59,818 nt of DNA from Branchiostoma floridae (lineage: Eukaryota > Chordata > Leptocardii > Amphioxiformes > Branchiostomatidae). Shown piece after piece: positions 1 to 10,872 of this stretch. The notes beneath the pieces are model-generated. The model made no database searches. It was not told the DNA's origin and saw only the letters and a program-made list of their open reading frames with translations. The number at the start of each line of letters is the position of its first letter. Position 1 is the first letter of the stretch. Position numbers and translations under genes: made by a program. The stretch is taken from the NCBI RefSeq assembly GCF_000003815.2, contig NC_049986.1, positions 24,271,688-24,331,505 of the forward strand, read 5' to 3'.

Positions 1-282
1 AAAATATATAACTTCACTTTGCATTTAACAAAAATTGGAAGGGATTTGGGGCTTTTAATATGGTGTCTTTTTTAATCTGAAAAATGACTTTCCAAAGTTA
101 AATTCGCTCTTTTTATCTAAAATTCAATTGCAATGAGACATAAACAAGTACATGATGACATTTAAAATGGCCTAAACCAGAAATGTTTACAGCAAGGGAG
201 CTTCACCTTTGACCTCAATGCATCTCACAGCGCATACACAGTTTAATCCGTGAGCCGTCTTATTACATCTAATTCCGAACAG

Positions 283-1570
283 GAAAACTTGACCTTGAGA
301 CCCGTGACCTCCTCAGTCGGAAGCGGTGCCCTCACAGCGACCCCGTTCCCATGGTAACGACCAGGAGTAACGTACACGACACGTACCTGCAGCCGGGAGG
401 AACCATTCGCAAATGGGGGAGGGTGGACCTGACCTACCGCATCAACTCTTACCCAGGGGAGAACCGTTTGTTAGCCGGAGAGGTGGATGAGACCATTGCA
501 CGAGCTTTTCAGGTAAAAAAAACGGCTGTTTTAAAGTGTCTTATGGAACTGTGATGAAGATAACGACTACAGTTAAAGTTTCTGATATATGTATATGTAC
601 ATATATATATATATAAGGAAAAGAGACGGTAAGTGAGAGAGAAAGAGAAAAGGAGATGGAGAGCGAAAGAAAGATGGAGAGAGAAAGAGAGATTGAGAGA
701 GAAAGAAAGATGGAGAGAGAAAGTAAACTTTAAGCATTTTCCAGGTTTGGGCGGACGTTACTCCTTTGACGTTCCGATCAGTGAAAAAAAAGCCCGACAT
801 CGACATCGAGTTCGCCCGAGGCAAGCACGGAAACTGCCGACTGCACTTCGACGGCTCCGGGAACACGCTGGCGCATGCGTACTTCCCCGGGGAAGGCCTG
901 CTTGGTGACGTCCATTTTGACGCAGCCGAACGTTGGACGATTCGATTCAATCACCTCAAGGTAAAGGGGGAGGAAGGGATTCAACAATTTTCTTGTTGCT
1001 GTTTTTCTTTTCATTTTTTAACAGGGAAACAAAAGAGGCAGCCAGGAAATGGAAGACAGAGAAGATAATCTGAAAAGAAGTATAAGCTCTTTCGCAAAGT
1101 TCACTACGCATGTGTGGACAACAAGAATATTATGATGTCTCAAAGGTGAAGGGTCATGAAACGTAAACCGTCTCGTCTCGACCAATTATCTGCTTTACAA
1201 TGTCCGTAACGTAATGGCACCCACAAAATGACGAAATGTTTTCTTTTAGTCGGGCCTATACCTTTGACATACTACCCAGAACTCACCCGCACATGTGTGG
1301 TTAACTCTGCGAAATAGCTTATTTGCAGTAAAGCAAAACGAAAACGGACGTATTGAATCATGTATTGTTGTTTTTGTTGTTACTGTTGCCATAGGGACCA
1401 ACCTGTTTATCGTAGCTGTTCACGAGCTCGGACACAGCCTCGGTCTGGACCATGCTGACCACAGGGACGCCGTCATGTTTCCATGGTACCCGGGTTACCT
1501 GGGGTCATCCTACCTGTACCAGCTTCCCGCGGTTGACGTCACGGCCATCCAAGCCTTATATGGAGGTGGG
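283..1570 (+). CDS. matrix metalloproteinase-like, partial (three exons)
   Basis: Predicted secreted or membrane-tethered zinc endopeptidase of the MMP (M10A) family. Exons seen: 283-512, 745-960 and 1395 to about 1565 or 1570. Exon 1 carries the end of the propeptide (GKLDLET) and a cysteine-switch-like RKRCPHSD, where the family norm is PRCGxPD, then the catalytic-domain start [11 protein letters not shown]. Exon 2 carries [10 protein letters not shown], the structural-metal segment around [20 protein letters not shown] and GDVHFD. Exon 3 carries the zinc motif [11 protein letters not shown], a Met-turn-like AVMFPWY, and IQALYGG. Upstream signal peptide and propeptide exons are off the window; no hemopexin exon was recognised. 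Oddity: exon 2 ends in phase 0 at 960 but exon 3 needs phase 1, so a short exon is missed in 961-1394 or the gene is damaged. Family call is firm, completeness is not. Confidence 0.85.
617..728. repeat. purine-rich (GA)n low-complexity tract in MMP intron
   Basis: Repeated gagagaaaga-type units fill the intron just before the acceptor at 745. The open frames through it are composition artefacts. Confidence 0.8.
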
Positions 1571-1602
1571 GTAGATTGCTGTTTACTACTAGATGAGTGA
1601 AT

Positions 1603-1740
1603 GAATAAATAAAGGAAAGAAGGGGAGACAGAAAGAAAAGGAGAAGGGATTGGAGAGATGAAAGAAGAAGGGAGGGAAGGAAGGAGGGAGAGAGAGGCGG
1701 GAGGATGGAAGAAAGGATTGATGGAAAGAAGGAAGGGGTA
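1603..1740. repeat. purine-rich (GGAA/GAGA)n tract
   Basis: A run of aggaagg and gagagag units directly after the last recognised MMP exon, with no coding sense. Confidence 0.8.
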
Positions 1741-4084
1741 ATGTGCTTTGAAAGTCTTAGCGTATGCGGATTATCACATAGAATGTTATAGCGGCCATGA
1801 TTTGCGCATAGTATTTTTCACCCCAATTTGAGAAGAACAGCTTGAAGATAGAACATTTCTATTTACATTATTCTGTTATTGTAAAAAAGAAGTTTCCATT
1901 TTCAAATGTCTCTGTAATCTTTTTATATTCTCTATCCAGCTCCGTGACCTGCATGTCAAACCACTGAGGACCGCGGAGTGCTCCGGCCTCTACTCTGGAC
2001 CTGCTGAGGATCTTCGGATGTGTGCTATGATCTATTGTCTAGTAATTTTATACTTCTATTCTGAAAGAGTAATGTTACGTAAACTTGGCTATGTATCTAA
2101 GATTTTCCTAAATATAGGGATAAGACAGAATTCTATATACATAGAAACAGTCAATATTTGATGAAATGAAAAGCTAAAAGTAAAATAAAATAACAAAATG
2201 AAACAGTAAGAAGTCTAACAAAGCAATACATGTATCCGCGTATTCCAATATACTCGTATAGTCTTATCACTGTACGGTTGACAAGAAAGAAACGAATCGG
2301 TGCCAGTGTTACTTCCCTCAAAGTCTTGGCTTTTCAGTGTCTTGCTTCAAATAAACATACAGTTGAAATACAATATTGACGATCAGATATGGAATAAAGC
2401 GCAACAGAAATCCTGTAAATTTTTTGTTTCCAATAAGTGCAACTGTGTTCAGGCGAGACTATTTGTATCAAAAATAAACTAGTCAGTACATACGCCAACC
2501 ATCGGTAGCTTGATAATCGCCCTAGTGACCCCGTCACAGGGAGCAAAGGTCAAGGTCAGCTGGGGTTACCTGGCGTACAGGTGAGTTCGGCGATTAACAC
2601 GGTTAACGTTGCGTGGTACATGAGGCATTACTAGTTCTGGTTCCCCCTAGTCACGGACAGGGCAGTGAGTATTTTCTGAAAACGTGACAGGCATATACTG
2701 ACGCCCTTTCCCAGTTTTTATTGACCTGATTGTAATATTTTCGTCATCAATAAGTCGACCGGCTGCATTGGCGGTGTCATTATAGCGACCGTCAGGTATC
2801 GGTAAACAGTTGTAGCAATAAAGATAGCAATGCACAAGGCACAGTGTAGTATTCTAATACCAACTGTCAGTTATAACGACTTCCTAAGAGGAACAAGAAA
2901 CCACCACAACACCCCTCTCCGGTGAATAGGCAAGCCCACCGTTCACCTGCCTAGGTAAACAATGGACGCAGCCATGAATGACTCACCTGAGTGAGCGTGG
3001 GTAGGCTTTGTGACGTCACCTCTCACCTGGCGTGACCAGTTTCATACCGGCGGGGCGGCCAGCTAACACGTGAGTAGTATTTTGCTTTAACGAATTCGTC
3101 CACAAGATTCAGCTTCATCTAATTGTTCTTCTGTTAGCATACAGCACAAGTACTGAACACACAATTAATGCTAACACGCAGAACAAAGTACTCGGGCACA
3201 AGTGCAGTTAGTCTATTTGCACGACCATGGCTACTGCATTCAGACTCATTGCTGCATGTACATTTTCTCTAACACTAGTCTTATGTTCACTGTTATGTTC
3301 TACATTCTTTTGTTCCTTCATGTCATCGTTTCTGGCAGATCTCAAATCAACAGCAATCCCTGACATTCTATAACGTTGGCATTTTGGCGTGATCTTTAAT
3401 TGTATAAATATGTGTACAGTTGTATGTTGCACAGTCTGAGGTCAATGACCTATTTTTAGATAAATATACCTTGAAATTACGATTGGAAACAGGAAACAAA
3501 GTATGGAAACAGAAATCTACTATCGGCCTTACGTACGGCAACAGCGCCACAATTTAGGGATACTATGTACCAAATTACTACATTCTTGAACGACTTAGAT
3601 CGGACACCTTTTGTGTATCTGTTCCGCTTGCAGTTTCGGTAATTTGTGTTTGTGCACCTGTAATGTATTTTAATGTACCTAATGTTACATGTATGACGTA
3701 ACCGTTAGCCCGTTTCCTTATCTTTTGTTTCGACACTGAGGAGTGGCCTAAAGTTACGTTAACAACGCCGAGGCACCAGAAACATGTATTGGTTTTCCTT
3801 CTCATTTGATATTTGTACATCCAACTTCCTAAGCATTTTAGAAGCTATACATATATGGCTTATTTGGTCTCCAATCTATCGCTAGTTCACCATAATCCAT
3901 GGGGTAACAGATATCCGTTGTATTTTAAACATGCATGCATGTAGGGATATCAGATCAACGGACGGTAGTTTCAAACTGTAAAATCCGCCGACTTTGTATC
4001 CCTGTTTTTAACAACAACGAATATAGGTCACTCTGCGGATAAAGGTGAACTAACTAGCGTTATTATGATACCTGAAGTGTGAAA

Positions 4085-4260
4085 ACCAGTGGAGGCAAAC
4101 CACAGCCAAACCTGCATTATCTGATGGTCGGCCTGGTCATGTTGTAAAGGGTTGCGTTCGTCTTTCGGAAGGGATGTAAAATGGGGGTCCCGTGTTGGAC
4201 CTCGAGCCCTTAAAACAGCCTCATTACTCAGATTGGGTAACTACTGGCTGCAATGATACA
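4085..4260 (+). mobile_element. SINE-like dispersed repeat (tentative)
   Basis: The block around 4155-4200 (CTTTCGGAAGGGATGT, then GGTCCCGTGTTGG) resembles a sequence I associate with metazoan SINEs. No tRNA head was verified. Confidence 0.35.
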
Positions 4261-5837
4261 CCGATGTGAATAATTATCTATAACTCCCCTCACACGGCCT
4301 CAAACATAGATCCTGACCGAACAGGCCATGGCTAAATATAAATCTTGACGAGAGGCGTTCTGTTGCAGAAGGATAGACACAAAGGACAGACAGTTCAAAG
4401 AGCCCCTCAGGCGGAGCACGTTAGGATACCCTGTTAGTGTCGTCTGGGTGAACATCACTGACATCTGTGCACGCGTGGTCTCTTTTGTCATCACTTGTAC
4501 CGTAGTTCCAGTCAAGCAAAGACAAAAAATATTGCGCCTCCTAGCAGCTGTATGTCGAACTGTTAACGTTACTTTAAGGCTTGTAGAGGTGGATATTCGT
4601 AACTTATGTCACAAGCTAAGTTCATATAAACACAGAAGAGGTCAGGTCATAGCCCACGGGCGTCTTTCTACTATACGTCGTAGATTAACATCTCCGTACG
4701 AAATGTTACCTTCTTGTTTTACAATGAAATTAGTGGAGTTTCGAAATATCACCTTTAACTGAATTCCTGAAAAATCACATCTTGGCGTTCAACACACCAA
4801 ACGTCTTCCTTTCATTCAGTCATGTTAAGAAACGTAAGGCTATTAGACTTAGGGCCCCGTGTCATTTATGTCCTAAGGCTAACCGTGATCACGCGAACAA
4901 TAAGGTCCTGTACCTGGCGCACCTAGGGGGCGTGGTAGCTGTGGGTAGCGTGGCTTCTGTGTCGCGCCTGGGAGGGTAAGAAAAAACATCTGACAGAGAA
5001 GTCACACACAGCTGCTTACAGGTGAGAGGCTGTGGTTTTAACAGTGAAATCTAGACTGCCCATAAGGTCGTATTGGTAATTGGTCATCTTCGACCACCAT
5101 GAAGTATTTGCTGTGACAAAATGACCATGGTGTAATTATTCGTATGGCGGTCCTGTGCATTTCACGTTTTGTCGAAATCCAGAAATTGAAGGCCAGAACG
5201 ACTACATATCTGTACATGTATGTACGGCCTGGGTTGCGGTGGAATACGATGCTGTAGTACCCGGTGGTGCACTGTATCTCGTATTCGGTGTAAGCAAAGT
5301 CAAAATAACTTTATAAGCATTTGGAAGGCTTCATGTTGTTTGATGAATGTGTAGGTCGGCGTCTGAAATGATGTGATATCAGAGCTCATCCGTTTTATAG
5401 GGTAGGAGTGTTACTACGGTTGTCATATTAAAAGTAAGATTAACATTATAGTCCTTCCGCTGTAGTCTTCTTTACCTTACCGTCAACACCTTAGTTCCTG
5501 TCGTGCCTTCGGACACATGAGGCCGTCCTTTTCCACCTATCTCGCTCGGTTTAGTCACGGTCCACCTACAAGTTCGTAACTGGAGTAAAGAATTTTAACC
5601 ACATACACCATACAGTACATACATGTACACCGTGTCAATCCCTTACTATTCTCTTACTCATATGTGATCACACCTTTGGAAATGATAGGTAACATATATT
5701 TCTTCTGTGTTGTATTTAACTTGCGATCATAAGAATGTTCTTGTTGTGTTGCATTGTGACATTACACAGTATCAGAAGGCCACACAATCTCGTCTTCACC
5801 CCGCAGGGCATGCTGGAACTAACCGGACGCGTTTGAC

Positions 5838-8800
5838 ATGGAGGCCCATATTAGGCTGTTCGCGGCAGGACTGCTAGGCGGCGCTCTCGCACTGCTGCTT
5901 ACCAGCTTTGTCCAGATTCCGTTTGGATTCCGTTACAGCAAAGGTGGGTGGTTCTACACCAGACAAGGAATTCAAGATAAGATTTTGTCTATTTTCTGTG
6001 GTAGGCTAGATGATATGACGATAAGAATGTAGCCGTTCTACAAAAGGTATTGCCTCGGAGAATGTATAAAAGCTTATTGTCAATTATATGTAAGCATTTA
6101 GTTCGACTATATAAAACACCAAATATATAAAATTATCATTACATTTAGAATCTGTCTACATCATATTTCTAGTATCTTCTTAACCCTCAGCTCTCAAAAA
6201 TTATTAAACTTCTACATTTGACCTTACAAACGCATGACCCCGTTAATATGTCAAAAGTGACAGGAAGTCTATAGCGCCACCCGTCCGTGTTCAAGAAAGG
6301 TTGATATGGCTTTCATCCTGTACCATGACAAGGGCCGAATAGCCGTTCAGAACTTCATGATCAATTCGCATGATTCTTTCTTTTTAGTAAAAAGATCTAA
6401 ATTTGACCTTTGTTGTTTTCTATTCTATCAAAGGAACATTAATATTCATGCTTTCATCCTTCTTGATGAGTAGATCTGTCCTGTGTGGGCCTATCCGGTC
6501 CGGTCCAGTGGTGGCTGGTGTACCCGGATATAAACCGGCAGGGATGGATGTATGTGGATAACACGAGCCCTGCGCCTCTCAGGGTGAGTCCGCCATGTTT
6601 GTTTGTTTGTTTGTTTGTTTGTTTGTTTGTTTGTTGAGTGACTGGTGTACCCGGATATAAACCGGCAGGGATGGATGTATGTGGATAACACGAGCCCTGC
6701 GCCTCTCAGGGTGAGCCCGCCATGTTTGTTTGTTTGTTTGTTTGTTTGTTTGTTTGTTGAGTGACTGGTGTACCCGGATATAAACCGGCAGGGATGGATG
6801 TACGTGGATAACACGAGCCCTGCGCCTCTCAAAGTGAGTCCGCCATGTTTGTTTGTTTGTTTGTTTGTTTGTTGAGTGGCTGGTGTACCCGGATGTAAAC
6901 CGACAGGGATGGATGTACGTGGACAACACGAGTCCCGCGCCTCTCAGGGTGAGTCCGCCATGTTTGTTTGTTTGTTTGTTTGCTTGTTTGTTTGTTTGTT
7001 TGTTGAGTGGCTGGTGTACCCGGATGTAAACCGGCAGGGATGGATGTACGTGGACAACACGAGTCCCGCACCGCTCAGGGTTAGTCCGCCATGTTTGTTT
7101 GTTTGTTTGTTTGCTTGTTTGTTTGTTTGTTTGTTGAGTGACTGGTGTACCCGGATGTGAACCGGCAGGGATGGATGTACGTGGATAACATGAGTCCTGC
7201 GCCTCTCAGGGTGAGTCCGCCATGTTTGTTTGTTTGTTTGTTTGTTTGTTTGTTTGTTTGTTGAGTGGCTGGTGTACCCGGATGTAAACCGACAGGGATG
7301 GATGTACGTGGACAACACGAGTCCCGCGCCTCTCAGGGTGAGTCCGCCATGTTTGTTTGTTTGTTTGTTTGCTTGTTTGTTTGTTTGTTTGTTGAGTGGC
7401 TGGTGTACCCGGATGTAAACCGGCAGGGATGGATGTACGTGGACAACACGAGTCCCGCACCGCTCAGGGTTAGTCCGCCATGTTTGTTTGTTTGTTTGTT
7501 TGCTTGTTTGTTTGTTTGTTTGTTGAGTGACTGGTGTACCCGGATGTGAACCGGCAGGGATGGATGTACGTGGATAACATGAGTCCTGCGCCTCTCAGGG
7601 TGAGTCCGCCATGTTTGTTTGTTTGTTTGTTTGTTTGTTTGTTTGTTTGCTGAGTGGCTGGTATACCCGGATGTGAACCGGCAGGGATGGATGTACGTGG
7701 ATAACATGAGTCCTGCACCTCTCAGGGTGAGTCCGCCATGTTTGTTTGTTTGTTTGTTTGTTTGTTGAGTGGCTGGTGTACCCGGATGTTAGCCAACAGG
7801 GATGGATGTACGTGGACAACACGAGTCCCGCGCCTCTCAGGGTGAGTCCGGCATGTTTGTTTGTTTGTTTGTTTGCTTGTTTGTTTGTTTGTTTGTTGAG
7901 TGGCTGGTGTACCCGGATATAAACCGGCAGGGATGGATGTACGTGGACAACACGAGTCCTGCGCCTCTCAGGTTGAGTCCGCCATGTTTGTTTGTTTGTT
8001 TGTTTGTTTGTTGAGTGGCTGGTGTACCAGGATGTAAACCGGCAGGGATGGATGTACGTGGACAACACGAGTCCTGCACCTCTCAGGGTGAGTCCGCCAT
8101 GTTTGTTTGTTTGTTTGTTTTGTTTTGTTTTGTTTTGTTTTTTGTTTGTTTGTGGAGTTTTCGGCCGACCGACCCAGTAATGGCTACCATAATGTAAAAG
8201 TACCAGAATGTAAACCGACAGGGATGGAATTGTACGTGGCGCGCGCCTCCCTTAAATAAAATGTCACCCTTACCAGCCATGATCAAATATTCCGCGCAGA
8301 AAAACAGATAAACATATAGATTGGATTGTAATACCTAACAGATCAAACTAACCCTCTTCCCTCCCCAGATGGACTCCATCCCCCGTCAGTCCGATCCCGT
8401 CATCCGGACCCTCGACAGTGTCACGCGTGACGTCAGCAGGCTCCAGTACCCTAGCGACTCACGGAGGAACGACAACCTAAAGCCTCAGGTACGACTGTGT
8501 TAAAGAAGCATATATGCAGCTCAGATATCATTTTGATATCGTTAGAATGGTTTGGGTATTCGTGCTACCTGGAAGGTTTACTTTCACCAGTTTATGAATG
8601 AACGTGATAGTATTTGATTACCAATGTTGTTTCATGAAAATGTAAATCTGGAAGTATTCGCGGCGGCTTTATTCTGGCGGTAACTTGCTATTGCAAAATC
8701 ATGGCAGCTTGAATATATCACTTTTTGTGCTACAATGTTGTCTTCATCGTAAAATGAAAACACCGCGAAAAAAAAGTTTCAACTTCTTTCTACGACGAAA

Positions 8801-10872
8801 ATAAAACAATCCTCAATATCTTTCCCATCCCAGGGTTTTCTTGCCTACACGTCCTACAGCGGAGTCTGGGTCTCCTTCGTGGGGTCAACGACCGGACAAG
8901 ATAACAACAAGATGATGACGTGTGCAACTATGAACGGTATATATGTAACGTTGCATACAAACATTGACAAAGAGTACGAGTATTACCGACTCGACTGATT
9001 TCGGTTGCATGTAATTTTTCATACAGTTTAGCCATTTGTGTAGATGTAACATCTTGCTGTTTTCTTTTACAGGCGAGGAATCTGTATCTCAAGCCGTTGC
9101 CATGGTTATGTCACACAACCCACGACTAGTCCATTCGGAAGTGACGTCACAAGATGACCAGCAGAAAGCAATATTTCTCGGTCAGCAATTTCATCTGATG
9201 GGCGCTTTTGAAGCTCATTGGGTAAATCATACGCTCTACTTTTTGCTGTTCTCTGTAATGGTAAATCCGTGTAATGAGTTGTATCATTGGCAATAAATAA
9301 ATAAATAAATGATTAGTTTTGTTAATGATTATGGCCATTGCAAAATTAAAAGGATATGATTTAACGAAACCATCTTGATATGGCGTTCATTTTGTTCTTT
9401 TCTAATTGCTGATTGTTAAAAATCTCTGTTATGTTGTTTATGCACTATTTTGTTTTCCTTTGTCCGGGTGCCATTGGAAATCTGCATGCTTTGTAATGGG
9501 GCCACCTATAAGTCTCCAAGATTAGATTAAACAAATATATCGTGCAATATTGTTGTACAGGATTGTCTACATTCACCTCAAACCTCCCACTACACAACCT
9601 GCTACCGAAGCGTTCAACTTCCGGGTGCCAGCGCTTCGGCAAGGATCGGCAGTGCTTCGGCAAAGATCGGTAGTCGTTCGGCTAGTGTCGGCAAGTCTCG
9701 GATGAAGCAGCCTGTGTGCATCGGAATCTCCACACCATCAGAAAAGGTATAATGGACTTAACAGTAGCCGGCTACCAAAGTGACGCTCATGGTTAGAAGA
9801 GATGCGTTTCGTTAAATCCACAGAAGTAGAAAATCTTGTGAATTTTAACAGGTGTCTCACTTTTGTAAAGTTGATTTTTGACGATCATAAATTCAGTTGT
9901 CTGTCGACGTTGCTGCACTATACAGGTTTTTACAGAAGCCACCAGTTATGTTTATTTCTGCCTTTGTTAAAGTAGTAAATACTATTCATAATGTAGGGCA
10001 TTCTTACCAAGGGACTTTTTCTTCAACTCAGGAAGGCATTTTTCGGATAAACGTGGAAGACTGCCCTTACGGAGAGGTCCCGGATGTGCCCACACAGCCC
10101 CTGTTCGCCATTGTGGGAAGCCCCGAGGTGGACGCGAGTCACGTGGTCTGCGCTGGTAACCTCCTGCGAACAGAAGAGGCAGCTGATCTGGTGAGTCTTT
10201 GTGCAATGCTACTACTACTTAGGCCCATCACCATACCTGGACACACCTGGCCATTATGGTCACATTTGGTGGTTGCTGCCCCAGTTGATCCTTGCACCAA
10301 GAATACTGCATAACGCTAGGGTCCGGGTTTCCAATGCGGGCCCGGCCGGGAAGTTTGTGGGAGCAAAAATTATGATATAGAAGACAACAATTGCAAAAGC
10401 ACAAAACGTACCAAAAAGTTATTCTAGTTCATAATTGTGTATATTTCCCGATATACATTTTGTTTTTTCGTTTCCACATACCCCAGCTCTGCGTGTCGCA
10501 CCCGGAACTGTGGCTAACCCTGAAGCAGGCCGGCAGGACCGTCCGCGCCGTTGGTAGGCAGGAGTGCGGGGTCAAGCCGTGCGGTGCGGGGACCGGAGAC
10601 CAGGCGGATGGGGACCATGCTAAGGAAAAACCGGCTGACGTTAAAACAGGAAAAAAGACACCAAAGCAAGAGGAAAAGAAACCTGGGAAGTGAGTCTGAA
10701 AGATGCAAAGAGGAATGCATTTTCTCGTAACTTTAATTACTTAGAAAAAACGTGAAAAGCTACTCTAAAAATGACCGCAGTGAAAGAGTAAGGCGATTTT
10801 CAAACAATGTGTTGCTTTTTTTTATCATCAGGCTCAGAAAGACCAAGCTCGAGTACTGCATACAACACCAAG
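5838..10872 (+). other. N-terminal region of the nuclease gene (exons 1-9), unrecognised
   Basis: Exon 1 gives the hydrophobic segment. Exon 2 includes WWLVYPDINRQGWMYVDNTS, the segment amplified in the following array. Exons 3-5 are soluble-looking, with FLAYTSYSGVWVSF and an acidic-amide stretch. Exon 6 holds a three-fold seven-residue repeat (ASARIGS, ASAKIGS, RSASVGK; 9633-9695). Exon 7 is cysteine-poor with VEDCPYGEVPDVPTQ. Exon 8 ends in a Lys-rich tail. I recognise no domain; it may be an ectodomain private to cephalochordates. Confidence 0.6.

Larger units (their letters stand above)
1571..5837. other. 3' side of MMP gene and intergenic stretch
   Basis: From 1940, after a plausible acceptor, a frame is open to about 2160 and could be a terminal MMP exon, but it matches nothing I know. 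Around 2995-3070 there is a GC-richer patch with a TGACGTCA palindrome (CRE-like) and TGACTCA, possibly promoter-like. Otherwise no gene is recognisable up to the nuclease gene at 5838. Confidence 0.4.

Noticed and set aside
617-908. Arg/Glu-rich open frame as a gene
   Set aside because: It reads through the GA-rich intron and then the wrong frame of MMP exon 2.
6509-8096. Dscam-like mutually exclusive exon cluster
   Set aside because: Copies are nearly identical, one third start with a stop codon, and spacers are simple repeats. No selector-sequence logic is visible, so passive minisatellite growth is the simpler view.
6491-8286. Many overlapping open frames rich in CLFV or NKQT
   Set aside because: They are translations of the (tttg)n spacers in the exon array; period-four DNA is open in several frames.
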